From Pseudomonadota bacterium (GTDB lineage Bacteria; Desulfobacterota; SM23-61), in contig JAHJQK010000122.1 of assembly GCA_018819135.1 (NCBI GenBank), positions 1 to 37,307 of the forward strand: DNA of 37,307 nucleotides. Direction: 5' to 3'. Below, piece after piece: positions 8,274 to 16,236 of the stretch. A model generated the notes under the pieces. It had not been told where the DNA came from. It was given only the letters and a program-made list of their open reading frames with translations, and did no database searches. Made by a program: the position numbers and the translations under genes. Every line of letters begins with the position of its first letter. Position 1 is the first letter of the stretch.

Positions 8274-9299
8274 CTAGAATTCATCCACGAGCCAATTTTG
8301 TAATCTCTGTCCGAGTTCCTCCAATTTTTGTTTCGTTGACTCGTCCGCCCCGATTATTAGGTCAAACCTACCTCCGCCGCAGAAGAGGATATTGGCAGGT
8401 GAGACATCGAGTTCCCGCACCAGCCAATCCGCTGTTATATCTCCCAACAGCGTAAGGAAAAAGGAGCGCCCGCGCAGCCTTTTTGCAGTACCCCGAAATT
8501 CCGCCTCACCTTCCGCACGAGTAATCCGGTAGAGGAAATTTTGAATACCAGAAAAGTCCCCACGGAGGAGGCGGGCAACCAGCTGCCCCTCTACATTGGA
8601 ATCGCGGCGGTACAGTGCATCTAAGTGATCTGGATAAAGTTTTCCCAAGCAGGTGGCAATGGCACAGGTAATTCTAAGATGCTCGTAAAGGGAAATGTCC
8701 GGAAGAGTTCTGTATTCCTCATCCTTTTCCCAAGGAGTGGCGGATGGGATATATGTAGTATACTTACGAAGCAATGCGAGAAGGCTCACCAAGCCAAAGT
8801 AGTCTCTGATGATCCTCATTTGATTTAATTCATTCTTAAACTCTTCCCGGAGGGCCGAGTAGTCTTCCGAAGAAACCTGCACCTGGGTAGTAGGGAAAAC
8901 GCATGATTCTTCAAGGCGTAACGCTTTGAGGCGATACCCCCAATCTTTCCAATTCTTGGGCTTTTCCTCACGAAACTCAACTTTTGCTGCTATAGGAATA
9001 AGGGGGGTCCTTTCCGGATCGCTCTGGCTGATGCCCAATTCTTCCACGCGCTCTGTGGATGCCAGCCAATCCGCAATCCTGACGATTTTTTCAATCTCTT
9101 TCCTTGCAGGGTTGTGGTGATTACCTGTTCCATCCCGGAGGTCATCTAACCATTCGTATGGAAAGAGATGCTTGAACTCGTCCACAAAGGCCGCGCTGGC
9201 TTCTGCATGGCTCCCTGGCCTTCCAGCCCGTTGCCAGAATTTCCCTATATCGTGAAGGAGTGCAGCCAGAGCTATTTTAGTGGTCTCTTCGCTCATCAT
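8274..9299 (-). CDS. Cas10 N-terminal half: HD nuclease and first palm domain
   Basis: Encodes 341 aa from ATG 9299 (a second ATG follows at 9296), with AGGAG about ten bases upstream. It contains the HD motif at residues 16-17, a second conserved His pair in GNHHNPAR, and the first palm domain with LLRGDFSGIQNFLYRI, which is typical of Csm1. It ends at TAG immediately after VDEF where the intact protein would continue. It could still fold as an HD-palm1 fragment, but the split would be expected to impair the palm1-palm2 cyclase site unless the two pieces reassociate. Confidence 0.65.
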   Translation of the reverse strand: MMSEETTKIALAALLHDIGKFWQRAGRPGSHAEASAAFVDEFKHLFPYEWLDDLRDGTGNHHNPARKEIEKIVRIADWLASTERVEELGISQSDPERTPLIPIAAKVEFREEKPKNWKDWGYRLKALRLEESCVFPTTQVQVSSEDYSALREEFKNELNQMRIIRDYFGLVSLLALLRKYTTYIPSATPWEKDEEYRTLPDISLYEHLRITCAIATCLGKLYPDHLDALYRRDSNVEGQLVARLLRGDFSGIQNFLYRITRAEGEAEFRGTAKRLRGRSFFLTLLGDITADWLVRELDVSPANILFCGGGRFDLIIGADESTKQKLEELGQRLQNWLVDEF

Positions 9300-9455
9300 A
9301 ATAGGATCTCCTATTTAATTAGGCAGCGCTTTTAACATCTCATGTCTATTTGGCCTTAGGAATTGTTATCTTTCTCTTCTCCAGCCCCACCCCATCCCTT
9401 TTGCTTCCATACTTTTTTCTGGTGAAACGGCATAAAGCCAAAGGGCAACGGGATT

Positions 9456-9471
9456 TAGCCCTTGGGCTAAG
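9456..9471. repeat. Small perfect hairpin
   Basis: TTAGCCC-TT-GGGCTAA is a 7-bp perfect stem with a 2-base loop between cas10 and the cas6 remnant. There is no T-run on either side, so it is not a convincing intrinsic terminator. The remainder of 9300-9500 shows no recognisable gene. Confidence 0.4.
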
Positions 9472-9501
9472 GGACATAGGCGAGAGGGACTATCAACCCT
9501 T

Positions 9502-9572
9502 CTTCAGAATTTCGTATTTCCCCAATCCGAAGCTTGACCCTCTGCCCACGTGCACGTATTCCCCTTCAAATA
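9502..9572 (-). pseudogene. Remnant of a second cas6: last ~22 codons only
   Basis: On the minus strand this reads GEYVHVGRGSSFGLGKYEI followed by LKKG and a TGA. It closely matches the C-terminal glycine-rich RAMP loop of the intact Cas6 encoded at 10135-11100. The nucleotide match over about 63 bases is roughly 84 percent by eye (9505-9567 against 10150-10212) and stops abruptly upstream. The remnant lies on the far side of the ORF6N gene, so that gene is flanked by an intact cas6 and a diverged copy of its 3' end. Confidence 0.7.
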
Positions 9573-9621
9573 TCAAATTCAATATCCGCATCATCTAAGA
9601 ATACAAGTCAAGGATGAAAGG

Positions 9622-10107
9622 TCAGACAAAACCGCATAAAACAGAAGCAGCAGGGAACTTTACCTGAAACCCAATCTTCTTTGGGAATGTTTCCGGCTGG
9701 GCCATGAGTTGGCGAATGGCACTGAAAATTGCCTGTATCTCATCGTCATGGTCCCGTAAATGCCGCTCCAATTCCTCCAGCTTTCGGGCGAGTTCTTTAT
9801 GTGAAGCCAGCAGCTCCCGCAGCCTGACAAAGGCTCGCATGATGGCAATATTAACCTTAATCGCCCCCGGACTGGTCAAAACCCCGGATAGCATGGCGAC
9901 TCCCTGTTCGGTGAAGGCATAAGGTAAGTAGCGTGAGCCGCCGTGTCCCATTTTTGAGGTGCCATTTTGGCACCTCAAACGTATAAGTTCTTGATTATTA
10001 AGCTGAAACATAAAATCTTCAGGGAATCTTTCATGGTTGCGCTTGACTGCCCGTTTCAATATTTTTGTTTCCACTCCGTAAAGATCTGCAAGATCGGAAT
10101 CCAACAT
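9622..10107 (-). CDS. ORF6N-domain protein, probably N-terminally shortened
   Basis: Encodes 161 aa from the ATG at 10107; two in-frame GTG codons lie just upstream. The segment MLDSDLADLYGVETKILKRAVKRNHERFPEDFMF is the ORF6N DNA-binding domain common in phage antirepressors and in mobile or defence loci. YAFTEQGVAML and a C-terminal coiled-coil (HKELARKLEELERHLRDHDDEI) follow, as is usual. Intact relatives have about 15 further residues before MLD. Here that region is replaced by a GC-rich hairpin repeat, so the protein is either shortened or uses a GTG in the repeat. It sits between cas6 and cas10, is not a known Cas component, and is probably a passenger. Confidence 0.75.
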   Translation of the reverse strand: MLDSDLADLYGVETKILKRAVKRNHERFPEDFMFQLNNQELIRLRCQNGTSKMGHGGSRYLPYAFTEQGVAMLSGVLTSPGAIKVNIAIMRAFVRLRELLASHKELARKLEELERHLRDHDDEIQAIFSAIRQLMAQPETFPKKIGFQVKFPAASVLCGFV

Positions 10108-10110
10108 TGC

Positions 10111-10146
10111 CACCCTCACCCCGGCCCTCTCCCATCAAGGGAGAGA
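10111..10146. repeat. GC-rich hairpin repeat at the cas6/ORF6N junction
   Basis: The core is CTCTCCC-ATCAA-GGGAGAG at 10127-10145 (7-bp stem, 5-base loop), next to a ccctcaccccgg tail. Elements of this kind (ccctcacccc..ccctctccc) are dispersed in many proteobacterial genomes. The cas6 stop codon (10135-10137) lies in the loop, and the upstream boundary coincides with the start of the ORF6N gene. Confidence 0.6.
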
Positions 10147-11100
10147 GTGGTTCAAGATTTCGTATTTTCCCAGGCCGAAGCTGGAGCCTTTGCCCACGTG
10201 CACGTACTCCCCCAGAAGCAGGTAGGGCCAGAAGGGGGTCAGATCTCCGGAGAAGGCGATATTCCCCACGAAACCTCCCATGTTTATTTTGCTCTCTTGC
10301 CGCGCCGAATACCGCTCCCAGTTGTACCACCTGAGTTTTCTTTCCGTCACTTTTACCTCCAGGGATCTATTGATCAGTCCCTTGAAATCCCAAACGGAGG
10401 CTTCGATTCCGCAGTGAAAATAGGAGAGAAGGGAGATCCTTCGAAGGAGCTGTCTCACAAGGATATGGAATTCGAGGTCAGAGACAAGGCGTTCGTTATA
10501 ATAGAGCCGCGTCGGCGTGAGGAAACTAATCGTCAGGGCTTTGATTTCCTGGTCCGGTTCCCTCACCTCCGTTTCAACCATTATTTTTTCCGGGTTGAAC
10601 GCCTTTAATGTTTTGGCCTTGGAGGAGTAAATAACGGAAGGGTTACCGTCGTTGTCCAGGCTTCGGACTTCTTTCAATTCGAATTTGCCCCTCCCCTTCC
10701 CAATCCCCATGCCGCCGAGCTGGTCAAAGGTATATATGAAGTAGGGAAGATAGTCCACTGCCTTACCGATGAGCGTCAGGCCGAAGGAGAACGCGTCTCC
10801 CGGTTTATAACCCATTCTTTTTTCCTTAGGGGGCTCGATGACGAAAGGATGGGGGGCAGCTTCATATTTGCGCATCACCTTCGTGCCCGCTGGGGGCGGG
10901 GTTTCAAAAACATAGGAATAAATGCACTGGCCTTTAAGCAAGCATTCTTTGCACTCTTTCTCCCTGATGACGCAGACTACCCTCCTGAAGGCGTTCCCGA
11001 AGCCGCCGCGCAGGGTAGAACCCTTGTAGGGCGGCAGGATAATCGGCTCCTTTGCCTCTACGGTCAGTTCAAACCTGCCTATGGTCAGCGTTGCAGCCAT
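10135..11100 (-). CDS. cas6: CRISPR pre-crRNA endoribonuclease Cas6
   Basis: Encodes 321 aa. Cas6 cuts the repeat in pre-crRNA to supply crRNAs to the Csm complex. The protein has two RAMP-type halves. The N-terminal half includes PPYKGSTLRGGFGNAFRRVVC and a Cys cluster (CKECLLKGQC), which resembles the Cas6 subgroup with a metal-binding knuckle. The C-terminus ends in the diagnostic loop GKGSSFGLGKYEI near residues 300-312. The ATG at 11100 is preceded by GGGGAG at five bases' spacing. The final codons (HSLP and stop) come from the hairpin repeat. The catalytic His cannot be assigned with certainty by eye. It is the first gene of the minus-strand Cas operon. Confidence 0.88.
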   Translation of the reverse strand: MAATLTIGRFELTVEAKEPIILPPYKGSTLRGGFGNAFRRVVCVIREKECKECLLKGQCIYSYVFETPPPAGTKVMRKYEAAPHPFVIEPPKEKRMGYKPGDAFSFGLTLIGKAVDYLPYFIYTFDQLGGMGIGKGRGKFELKEVRSLDNDGNPSVIYSSKAKTLKAFNPEKIMVETEVREPDQEIKALTISFLTPTRLYYNERLVSDLEFHILVRQLLRRISLLSYFHCGIEASVWDFKGLINRSLEVKVTERKLRWYNWERYSARQESKINMGGFVGNIAFSGDLTPFWPYLLLGEYVHVGKGSSFGLGKYEILNHSLP

Positions 11101-11591
11101 TTTACTCCCCGGAAAAATGACGGCCTCTCCTTGGCTCTCCGCGGAAAGGGGCAAAGGAAGTTGATGTTAACCGGGAATAATCTGTAGGCAAGGCAAAATG
11201 TTGGGAGAATAGAACGGGCGCTTAGCGCTTGGAGAACTGGTTCCAGAAAAGATGCATTACAGGATCCATGGTGAACCTGAACAGGCATGGACGGACCCCC
11301 CATTCGATCCATGGGTAAAGCGATTATATCGGTTGTGGGATGAAGAACTATCATCTTCTCCCACATTCTGATTTTCTTGTCAAGAAAAATTAGGGGTGGG
11401 GATTCAAGTGGGAAAGTTCAAAATTTTTCAAATATTTCTTGTTCAGCAATCACCTTGACTTCCCATCCTCAATTTCATACAATCCAGACAGCACAGATAC
11501 CTGTCCGGTAAAATCCTTATTCGTTAAAACTTATCTTTAATTCACTCCGGCCTGGGGGGCTTTTATAGCTTTGAGATCCGTGGAATAGAAG
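11101..11591. other. Intergenic region between cas6 and the restriction remnant
   Basis: No convincing gene, RNA or CRISPR repeat was seen. Just before 11592 a short open frame reads IHSGLGGFYSFEIRGIEDE and then TAA at 11598, overlapping the hsdR start; it may be the tail of a lost upstream gene of the restriction locus. The region should carry the cas operon promoter on the minus strand, but no clear -35/-10 pair could be chosen. Confidence 0.4.
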
Positions 11592-11762
11592 ATGAGTAAC
11601 GAAGCCGATACCTGCCGTAAATATGTCTTGCCCAAGCTGATCGATGTTGGATGGGATAATGAGCCTCATTCCTTCACGGAGCAAAGAACTTTCACCGATG
11701 GGAGGATTGTCGTTTCCGGTGAGAAAATTTACCGGCGCCCCTAGAAGCGGGCCGATTATCTC
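11592..11762 (+). pseudogene. Type I restriction R subunit (HsdR), N-terminal remnant with nonsense codon
   Basis: The reading from ATG 11592 (MSNEADTCRKYVLPKLI, then GWDNEPHSFTEQRTFTDGRIVVSG) matches the start of EcoEI-type HsdR proteins almost word for word. After ...KIYRRP the frame hits TAG at 11742-11744, where relatives have Gln (RRPQKRADYLL). The reading resumes as KRADYL and then leaves the family. The several hundred residues carrying the nuclease and helicase domains are absent. This is a deleted and nonsense-mutated relic showing that a type I restriction-modification locus once stood here. Confidence 0.82.
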
Positions 11763-11786
11763 GTTCACGGATTTGGAGAAGTCATC

Positions 11787-12020
11787 ATGAGCGAAGATGA
11801 TAGCCGAGTTGTTATCCAAGAAGCCCCTGGTAGCTCCCTTTCCCTGAAAGTAAAGCTCCAGGGAGAAACCGTTTGGATGAGCCTTAATCAAATTGCCGAT
11901 TTATTCGAACGTGACAAATCAGTAATTTCTCAATACTTGCGATATGTGAATAATACCGGATAGTTAAAGGGTAATTCAACTGTTGCATTTTTTGCAACAA
12001 CTGCCGCTGATAGAAAATCG
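11787..12020 (+). pseudogene. RhuM-family protein remnant with nonsense codon
   Basis: The ATG at 11787 opens a 58-codon frame containing LKVKLQGETVWMSLNQIADLFERDKSVISQYL, the N-terminal DNA-binding region of RhuM (virulence-associated) proteins. It stops at TAG 11961-11963, where relatives read GEL. The same frame continues after the stop as LKGNSTVAFFATTAADRKS, which is also RhuM sequence, so a single base change (GAG to TAG) inactivated it before the rest was lost. RhuM genes commonly sit inside type I restriction operons beside hsdR, which agrees with the neighbouring remnant. Confidence 0.78.
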
Positions 12021-12099
12021 GGTGCCTCGACCTCGATGCCATTAATTCTTGAATACCTCTTGAAGACCTACGCTGTCCTTCGGGGGGCGGGGGTATTAA

Positions 12100-15000
12100 A
12101 TGGCTCTTCGTGATCCTGTCCAGGAACAAGTAATTTCTAAATTTATTCAGCGGCTACTTAGCGGTGTAAGTAGGAGCGCCGTCCTAAAAGCTTTCCCTAC
12201 TCGGACAGTTAAGCGCATCGACTTGGCACGTTTCCGCATTGCCCATTCGGAAGCGCCTGAAAAACTCGTCCAGGCTTTGGTACACCCGGAGGGACGTTAT
12301 CGTCTAGTTTTCCAGGACTACCGGCGCGCCGATGACCGTGGCAGCCAAAGCCAAGCACTTTTCACTACACTCCGAACAAAGCTTGCCCGGGAAGCTCAGG
12401 CTGTCCATCGAGATACCGGAATCTGGATGTTATGGCTGGCATACCCGATTATTTATGTGCCGCACCCATCTCCTGATCACGAGGAGTTCCTGCTTGCACC
12501 GCTATTCCTCTGGCCGATTCGAATTGACAGTGGTAACCTTCCAGAAGGCGAGCTTATCCTTAGGAGAGAACAAGGTGCGCCAAGGTTTAATCGAATCGCA
12601 TGGCAGTGGATACGTCGCAACTTAGAGTTTGATGCGCCCGAGCCGACGACCGCCGAACTGCTGCAAATGGCAGATTTTATTGCCCTGCGTGAGATAGTTA
12701 AACGCTGCTGTGATGGCTTCAGGCCTGTGCTCGATATTTCCCTTCAACCCTCTATCCAACCAGTCCCTGAGCGAGGGAGCTTGAAAGGGTTGGAAAGACC
12801 GAGGCTGCTCGATGCCGGTATCGTGGGGCTTATCCAGTGGGAAAATATGGAGCTTCTAGCGGATTTAGAAAAGCTTTATGGGCTGGACGTTTTATTGGGA
12901 CCGGCAGGAGATTTTTTGAGGGAACGTGAGCGACCTCCAGCCTCAGCCATCGAGATCCCTGAGGAAAAAAATCGGTTTTTGGTCACAGATACGGATCATA
13001 CCCAAGAACGCGCTGTTTGGATGGCACGTCGCCCGGAGGGGGTCGTAATCCACGGGCCTCCTGGAACTGGGAAGTCGCAAGTCATCGTCAATATTGTCGC
13101 AGACGCACTTGCCAGAAATGAAAGAGTGTTGGTGGTCTGCCAGAAGAAGGCCGCGCTTGATGTGGTCTCTTCACGACTCCGTGCCGTAGGTTTGGGCGAC
13201 CTATCGATCCAAGTAGATGACGCGGAGGGTGATCGTAGACGAATTATCGAGCTTCTGAGGGATCAGGAAAGCCCATCCCAATTTGTAAATGAGCAAGAGC
13301 GAATCGAGGCCGCCGAGGAGATTGAACGCCTTGAGAAACAGTTCAAAGAATATAGCAAAGCACTTTTCCGTGGACGCGAGCTTAGGCGGATCAACTATCG
13401 TACGATGATAGCTCGGATCTCACGGCTCGAACGAGAGTGGCCAGGGGTCCGGCCATTGGAAGCGCTCCGAGAACTTTTTAAGGAAATAAACGAAACCGAT
13501 CTGAATCGGCTTAGCGAAGCCCTTGCAAGGCTTGAAGACCTGTTTTGGGCCGCCAATGTTCCGGAAAATCCGTGGGTTTGTGGTAAGGAAAATCTCAGCG
13601 GAGATCGCTATGAGCTTGAAGAGATCAATGCAGATCTAGAGAGGGCATTACCCTCTGCAAACACTGCCGATTCCTGGACGGGAAAAAAGGGGCCATCCTG
13701 CGGGAAACTAGTCGGGACAACGAAGGAGATCAGTGACGCCGCAAGCCGCCTCGCGGTGACTTGGCCTAGGCTAAATTTACGCTTCGCTAGAAAGCTGGGC
13801 CATGAGCAAAAGATAGTTGCCGAAATAGAGGCTAACCAATACATTAAAGCTGCTGATGCTGTCGAGAGCATTTTCAAAAAGCAGCATTCGTTATCGCGAC
13901 ATTTTACACCTTCCTTCTATGGCAATAAGAAGACGATCAAAGTTTTTATTGCCCTTCGTAAGTGGGCTATCGCCTCTACAGCTCATCCCGTTTATGGTGC
14001 AATTGCATCTCGAGCAGCTGATGTTTCTATGTGCGAGCCTCTCCTGAAGGCTGTTGGGAGGTGGTTAGAAGCCTCGAAGGCAAGTCTGCTTTTGGAGGAC
14101 ATAAGAATTGCCAAGCCCATCGCGGGCTATCTTCAAAGCCTAAAGGACTACCTTCCAACATTGCAAGTCCTGCTACGTTACCGGGCCACAGTTCTGGGGC
14201 TTGATAAACGGTGGAAGAAGGTCGTGGATTTTATAGAACGAGCTCCTGGAGGGCCTCCGAAAAACTGGGCGAAAGTTGCAGAGCTTTCTGCGCTGTTGGC
14301 CTGGGCAGGAGAGGCAGAGAAAGAAGCGCCTATTCTGCGGAGTTTAACCCCGGAGTTGTACGAAGCTGATCGGAAGCGGCTGCGTGAGCTGGCTGGAAGA
14401 AAGCGTGAGTTAGAATCACAAACGATCAGATCTATTTGGGCCAAGAAGTGGTCAGGAGTTGACCACCGTTGGCGTAGGGCTCTTCGCTTCCGCGGGCCAC
14501 ACTCACAAAGGCTTCGTGAGATCGTTGAGACAGGCAGGACTCGCGGGCTGTTGGATCTCCGGCCATGTTGGTTAGCCAATCCCGGTACCTCAAGCCAAAT
14601 ATTTCCACTGGAATCAAGTTTGTTCGATCTGGTGATTTTCGATGAGGCTTCCCAATGTCCACCGGAGTACGCCGTTCCGGCTTTGTTCCGAGGTAAACGG
14701 GTGGTCGTGGCTGGGGATGGAAAACAGTTACCGCCTACGATGTTCTTTAAGTCTGCTTTTGATTTTGAATTTGATGAGGCAGAAGAAGAACAGGGAGAAA
14801 GATTAGAAGATAAGGTTGAACTGGCAATTTCAGCCGGGGCAGAAGATCTGCTGTCTCTTGGGCAAGCCCGTCTTCCCGATTCGTATTTGAACGTGCACTA
14901 TCGATCCCTAGACCCTACGCTGATTTCCTTCTCCAATGCAGCTTTCTACAAAAATCGGCTAGAGGTCCCCAGACCAGCGATCCCCATAACAATTGATGGA

Positions 15001-16002
15001 AAGCCGGCATTGTTCCTTGAACGAGTGGATGGTGTTTACCGGACAGATCGAACGAACTTGGAAGAGGCACGACGCGTTGTGGACTACTTGAAGCAAATCT
15101 GGTTAACCATGGAGGATCGGCCTACTATAGGGGTTGTGACCTTTAATGATGCTCAAAGGGAGGCCATTGAAGACTTACTTGAGGCAGAAGCATCAAGGGA
15201 CCCAGAAGTTCAGGCTGCATACGAACGAGAACTGACGCGCGCTAAAGACGGCCAAGACGTTGGTTTTTTCGTGAAAAGTTTAGAAGCCGTTCAGGGTGAT
15301 GAAAGAGACGTTATCCTTTTCTCAACCACCTATGGGCGGCGCGAGGACGGGAGGTTTATTCGTAGTTTCCTTGGACCAATAAACCGGCAGGGTGGCGAGC
15401 GACGCCTAAATGTCGCGATAACCAGGGCCAGGTTATGGGTTCGAATTTTCACGTCTTTGCCTATAGCCGAACTATCCAGCGCCCTAACACCAGGCACCGT
15501 TGAAACCCAGGATGCCGCCGGTCGGGCCATGCTTCAGCTCTACCTTGCTTATGCAGAGCGCATTTCAGGTGGCGATTATGCGGGTGGCAATGGCATTCTC
15601 CGACGTGCCATGGAACTTGCAGGAGCTATTGGAGAACATCAAGGGTCTGCCGGGGAGGAAGAGTCAGAGTTTGAGGCCGAGGTACGAGATGCTTTGTGCG
15701 ATGCCTTGGGCTGCCAGATCGATACTCAGGTCAGCTCTGGTAGCTTCCGAATCGATTTAGGAGTTCGTGCACCGGACAGTAGTAATTATATACTTGGCAT
15801 CGAGTGTGACGGGAAGGCCTATCATAGCGCTCCGTCGGCCCGTTCCTATGACTATTGGCGTCAAACTGTGCTAGAACAGCGTGGGTGGCAGATTCACAGG
15901 ATATGGTCTTCGGTATGGCGCACAGATCGGATTGGCGAGATCAATAAGGTAAGGGATCGGATTGAACGCATCCTGGGGACTGATGCTGCTAACAAAGGCT
16001 GA
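12100..16002 (+). CDS. Large SF1 helicase with C-terminal PD-(D/E)xK-type nuclease (DUF4011-like)
   Basis: Encodes 1300 aa. The N-terminal 290 residues include an APLFLWPIRI strand like the DUF4011 domain of very large helicases in defence islands. Walker A is GPPGTGKS (319-326), Walker B DEAS (848-851), motif III GDGKQLPP (872-879), a later QGDERDVI block, and motif VI RRLNVAITRARLW (1101-1113). This is a UvrD/Upf1-like SF1 core with a helical insertion of about 450 residues between the first motifs. The C-terminus has Asp1219, Glu1235 and Lys1239 (RIDLGV...GIECDGKAYHS), the pattern of a Vsr/DUF559-like nuclease, followed by the usual RGWQIHRIWSSVW tail. It is probably an anti-phage helicase-nuclease. 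It begins right after the dead restriction locus. Confidence 0.85.
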   Translation: MALRDPVQEQVISKFIQRLLSGVSRSAVLKAFPTRTVKRIDLARFRIAHSEAPEKLVQALVHPEGRYRLVFQDYRRADDRGSQSQALFTTLRTKLAREAQAVHRDTGIWMLWLAYPIIYVPHPSPDHEEFLLAPLFLWPIRIDSGNLPEGELILRREQGAPRFNRIAWQWIRRNLEFDAPEPTTAELLQMADFIALREIVKRCCDGFRPVLDISLQPSIQPVPERGSLKGLERPRLLDAGIVGLIQWENMELLADLEKLYGLDVLLGPAGDFLRERERPPASAIEIPEEKNRFLVTDTDHTQERAVWMARRPEGVVIHGPPGTGKSQVIVNIVADALARNERVLVVCQKKAALDVVSSRLRAVGLGDLSIQVDDAEGDRRRIIELLRDQESPSQFVNEQERIEAAEEIERLEKQFKEYSKALFRGRELRRINYRTMIARISRLEREWPGVRPLEALRELFKEINETDLNRLSEALARLEDLFWAANVPENPWVCGKENLSGDRYELEEINADLERALPSANTADSWTGKKGPSCGKLVGTTKEISDAASRLAVTWPRLNLRFARKLGHEQKIVAEIEANQYIKAADAVESIFKKQHSLSRHFTPSFYGNKKTIKVFIALRKWAIASTAHPVYGAIASRAADVSMCEPLLKAVGRWLEASKASLLLEDIRIAKPIAGYLQSLKDYLPTLQVLLRYRATVLGLDKRWKKVVDFIERAPGGPPKNWAKVAELSALLAWAGEAEKEAPILRSLTPELYEADRKRLRELAGRKRELESQTIRSIWAKKWSGVDHRWRRALRFRGPHSQRLREIVETGRTRGLLDLRPCWLANPGTSSQIFPLESSLFDLVIFDEASQCPPEYAVPALFRGKRVVVAGDGKQLPPTMFFKSAFDFEFDEAEEEQGERLEDKVELAISAGAEDLLSLGQARLPDSYLNVHYRSLDPTLISFSNAAFYKNRLEVPRPAIPITIDGKPALFLERVDGVYRTDRTNLEEARRVVDYLKQIWLTMEDRPTIGVVTFNDAQREAIEDLLEAEASRDPEVQAAYERELTRAKDGQDVGFFVKSLEAVQGDERDVILFSTTYGRREDGRFIRSFLGPINRQGGERRLNVAITRARLWVRIFTSLPIAELSSALTPGTVETQDAAGRAMLQLYLAYAERISGGDYAGGNGILRRAMELAGAIGEHQGSAGEEESEFEAEVRDALCDALGCQIDTQVSSGSFRIDLGVRAPDSSNYILGIECDGKAYHSAPSARSYDYWRQTVLEQRGWQIHRIWSSVWRTDRIGEINKVRDRIERILGTDAANKG

Positions 16003-16137
16003 GGGTGAATAGTTATAAATCGGATCCGGCTTAAGGCTAGGTGGATGAACTGAGATGGTTTCAGACCGCGTCTCCTGGCATGTTTGATGCCCTAATCCTA
16101 TTCATCCTCGACAAGGCTTTCAAAGGGGAATTGTGAA

Positions 16138-16236
16138 ATGGCGAAACGTAAACCTTTAGTTAACCTAAAGGAAGGTGAAACAGAAAACGGTCTCTCAATG
16201 TACGTTCTGCACGAACGAGAATACATCCCGGTTTGA
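16138..16236 (+). CDS. Possible 32-aa small protein
   Basis: A short frame begins MAKRKPLVNLKEGETENGLS and ends EREYIPV-TGA. It is preceded by a good ribosome site (AAGGGGAA, about eight bases from the ATG), which is the main reason to list it. The product has a basic start and no membrane segment, and resembles nothing I recognise. The hairpin at 16153-16171 lies within it. Chance remains a serious alternative. Confidence 0.3.
   Translation: MAKRKPLVNLKEGETENGLSMYVLHEREYIPV

Larger units (their letters stand above)
6805..9299 (-). pseudogene. csm1: Cas10/Csm1 split by a single-base frameshift
   Basis: Cas10 is the signature subunit of type III systems, with ssDNase (HD) and cyclic-oligoadenylate synthase (palm) activities. 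The first part (9299-8274, 341 aa) carries the HD motif His16-Asp17 in LLHDIGKF and the first palm domain, and ends LVDEF-TAG. Codons upstream of the second part read LGELGIQLAFVNIFPADF, the natural continuation. Re-reading one base at GAATTC/CTAGGC joins the two frames, so a single lost base explains the split. The second part (to 6805) has Cys pairs CNHC and CAQC (zinc), the GGDD motif at 7383-7372 and a C-terminal helical domain. Restored length is about 830 aa, normal for the family. A sequencing error is possible. AGGAG precedes the start. Confidence 0.88.

Noticed and set aside
11085-11366. Minus-strand frame upstream of cas6
   Set aside because: It has no ribosome site and no recognisable domain, and it overlaps the start of cas6 in another frame.
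11517-11891. A 124-codon minus-strand frame opposite the restriction relic
   Set aside because: The plus strand there encodes clear HsdR and RhuM sequence, so this is a shadow frame.
11983-11999. Hairpin gttgc-attttttg-caac resembling a terminator
   Set aside because: It lies inside the RhuM relic and encodes the family's VAFFAT motif, so the T-run is coding in origin.
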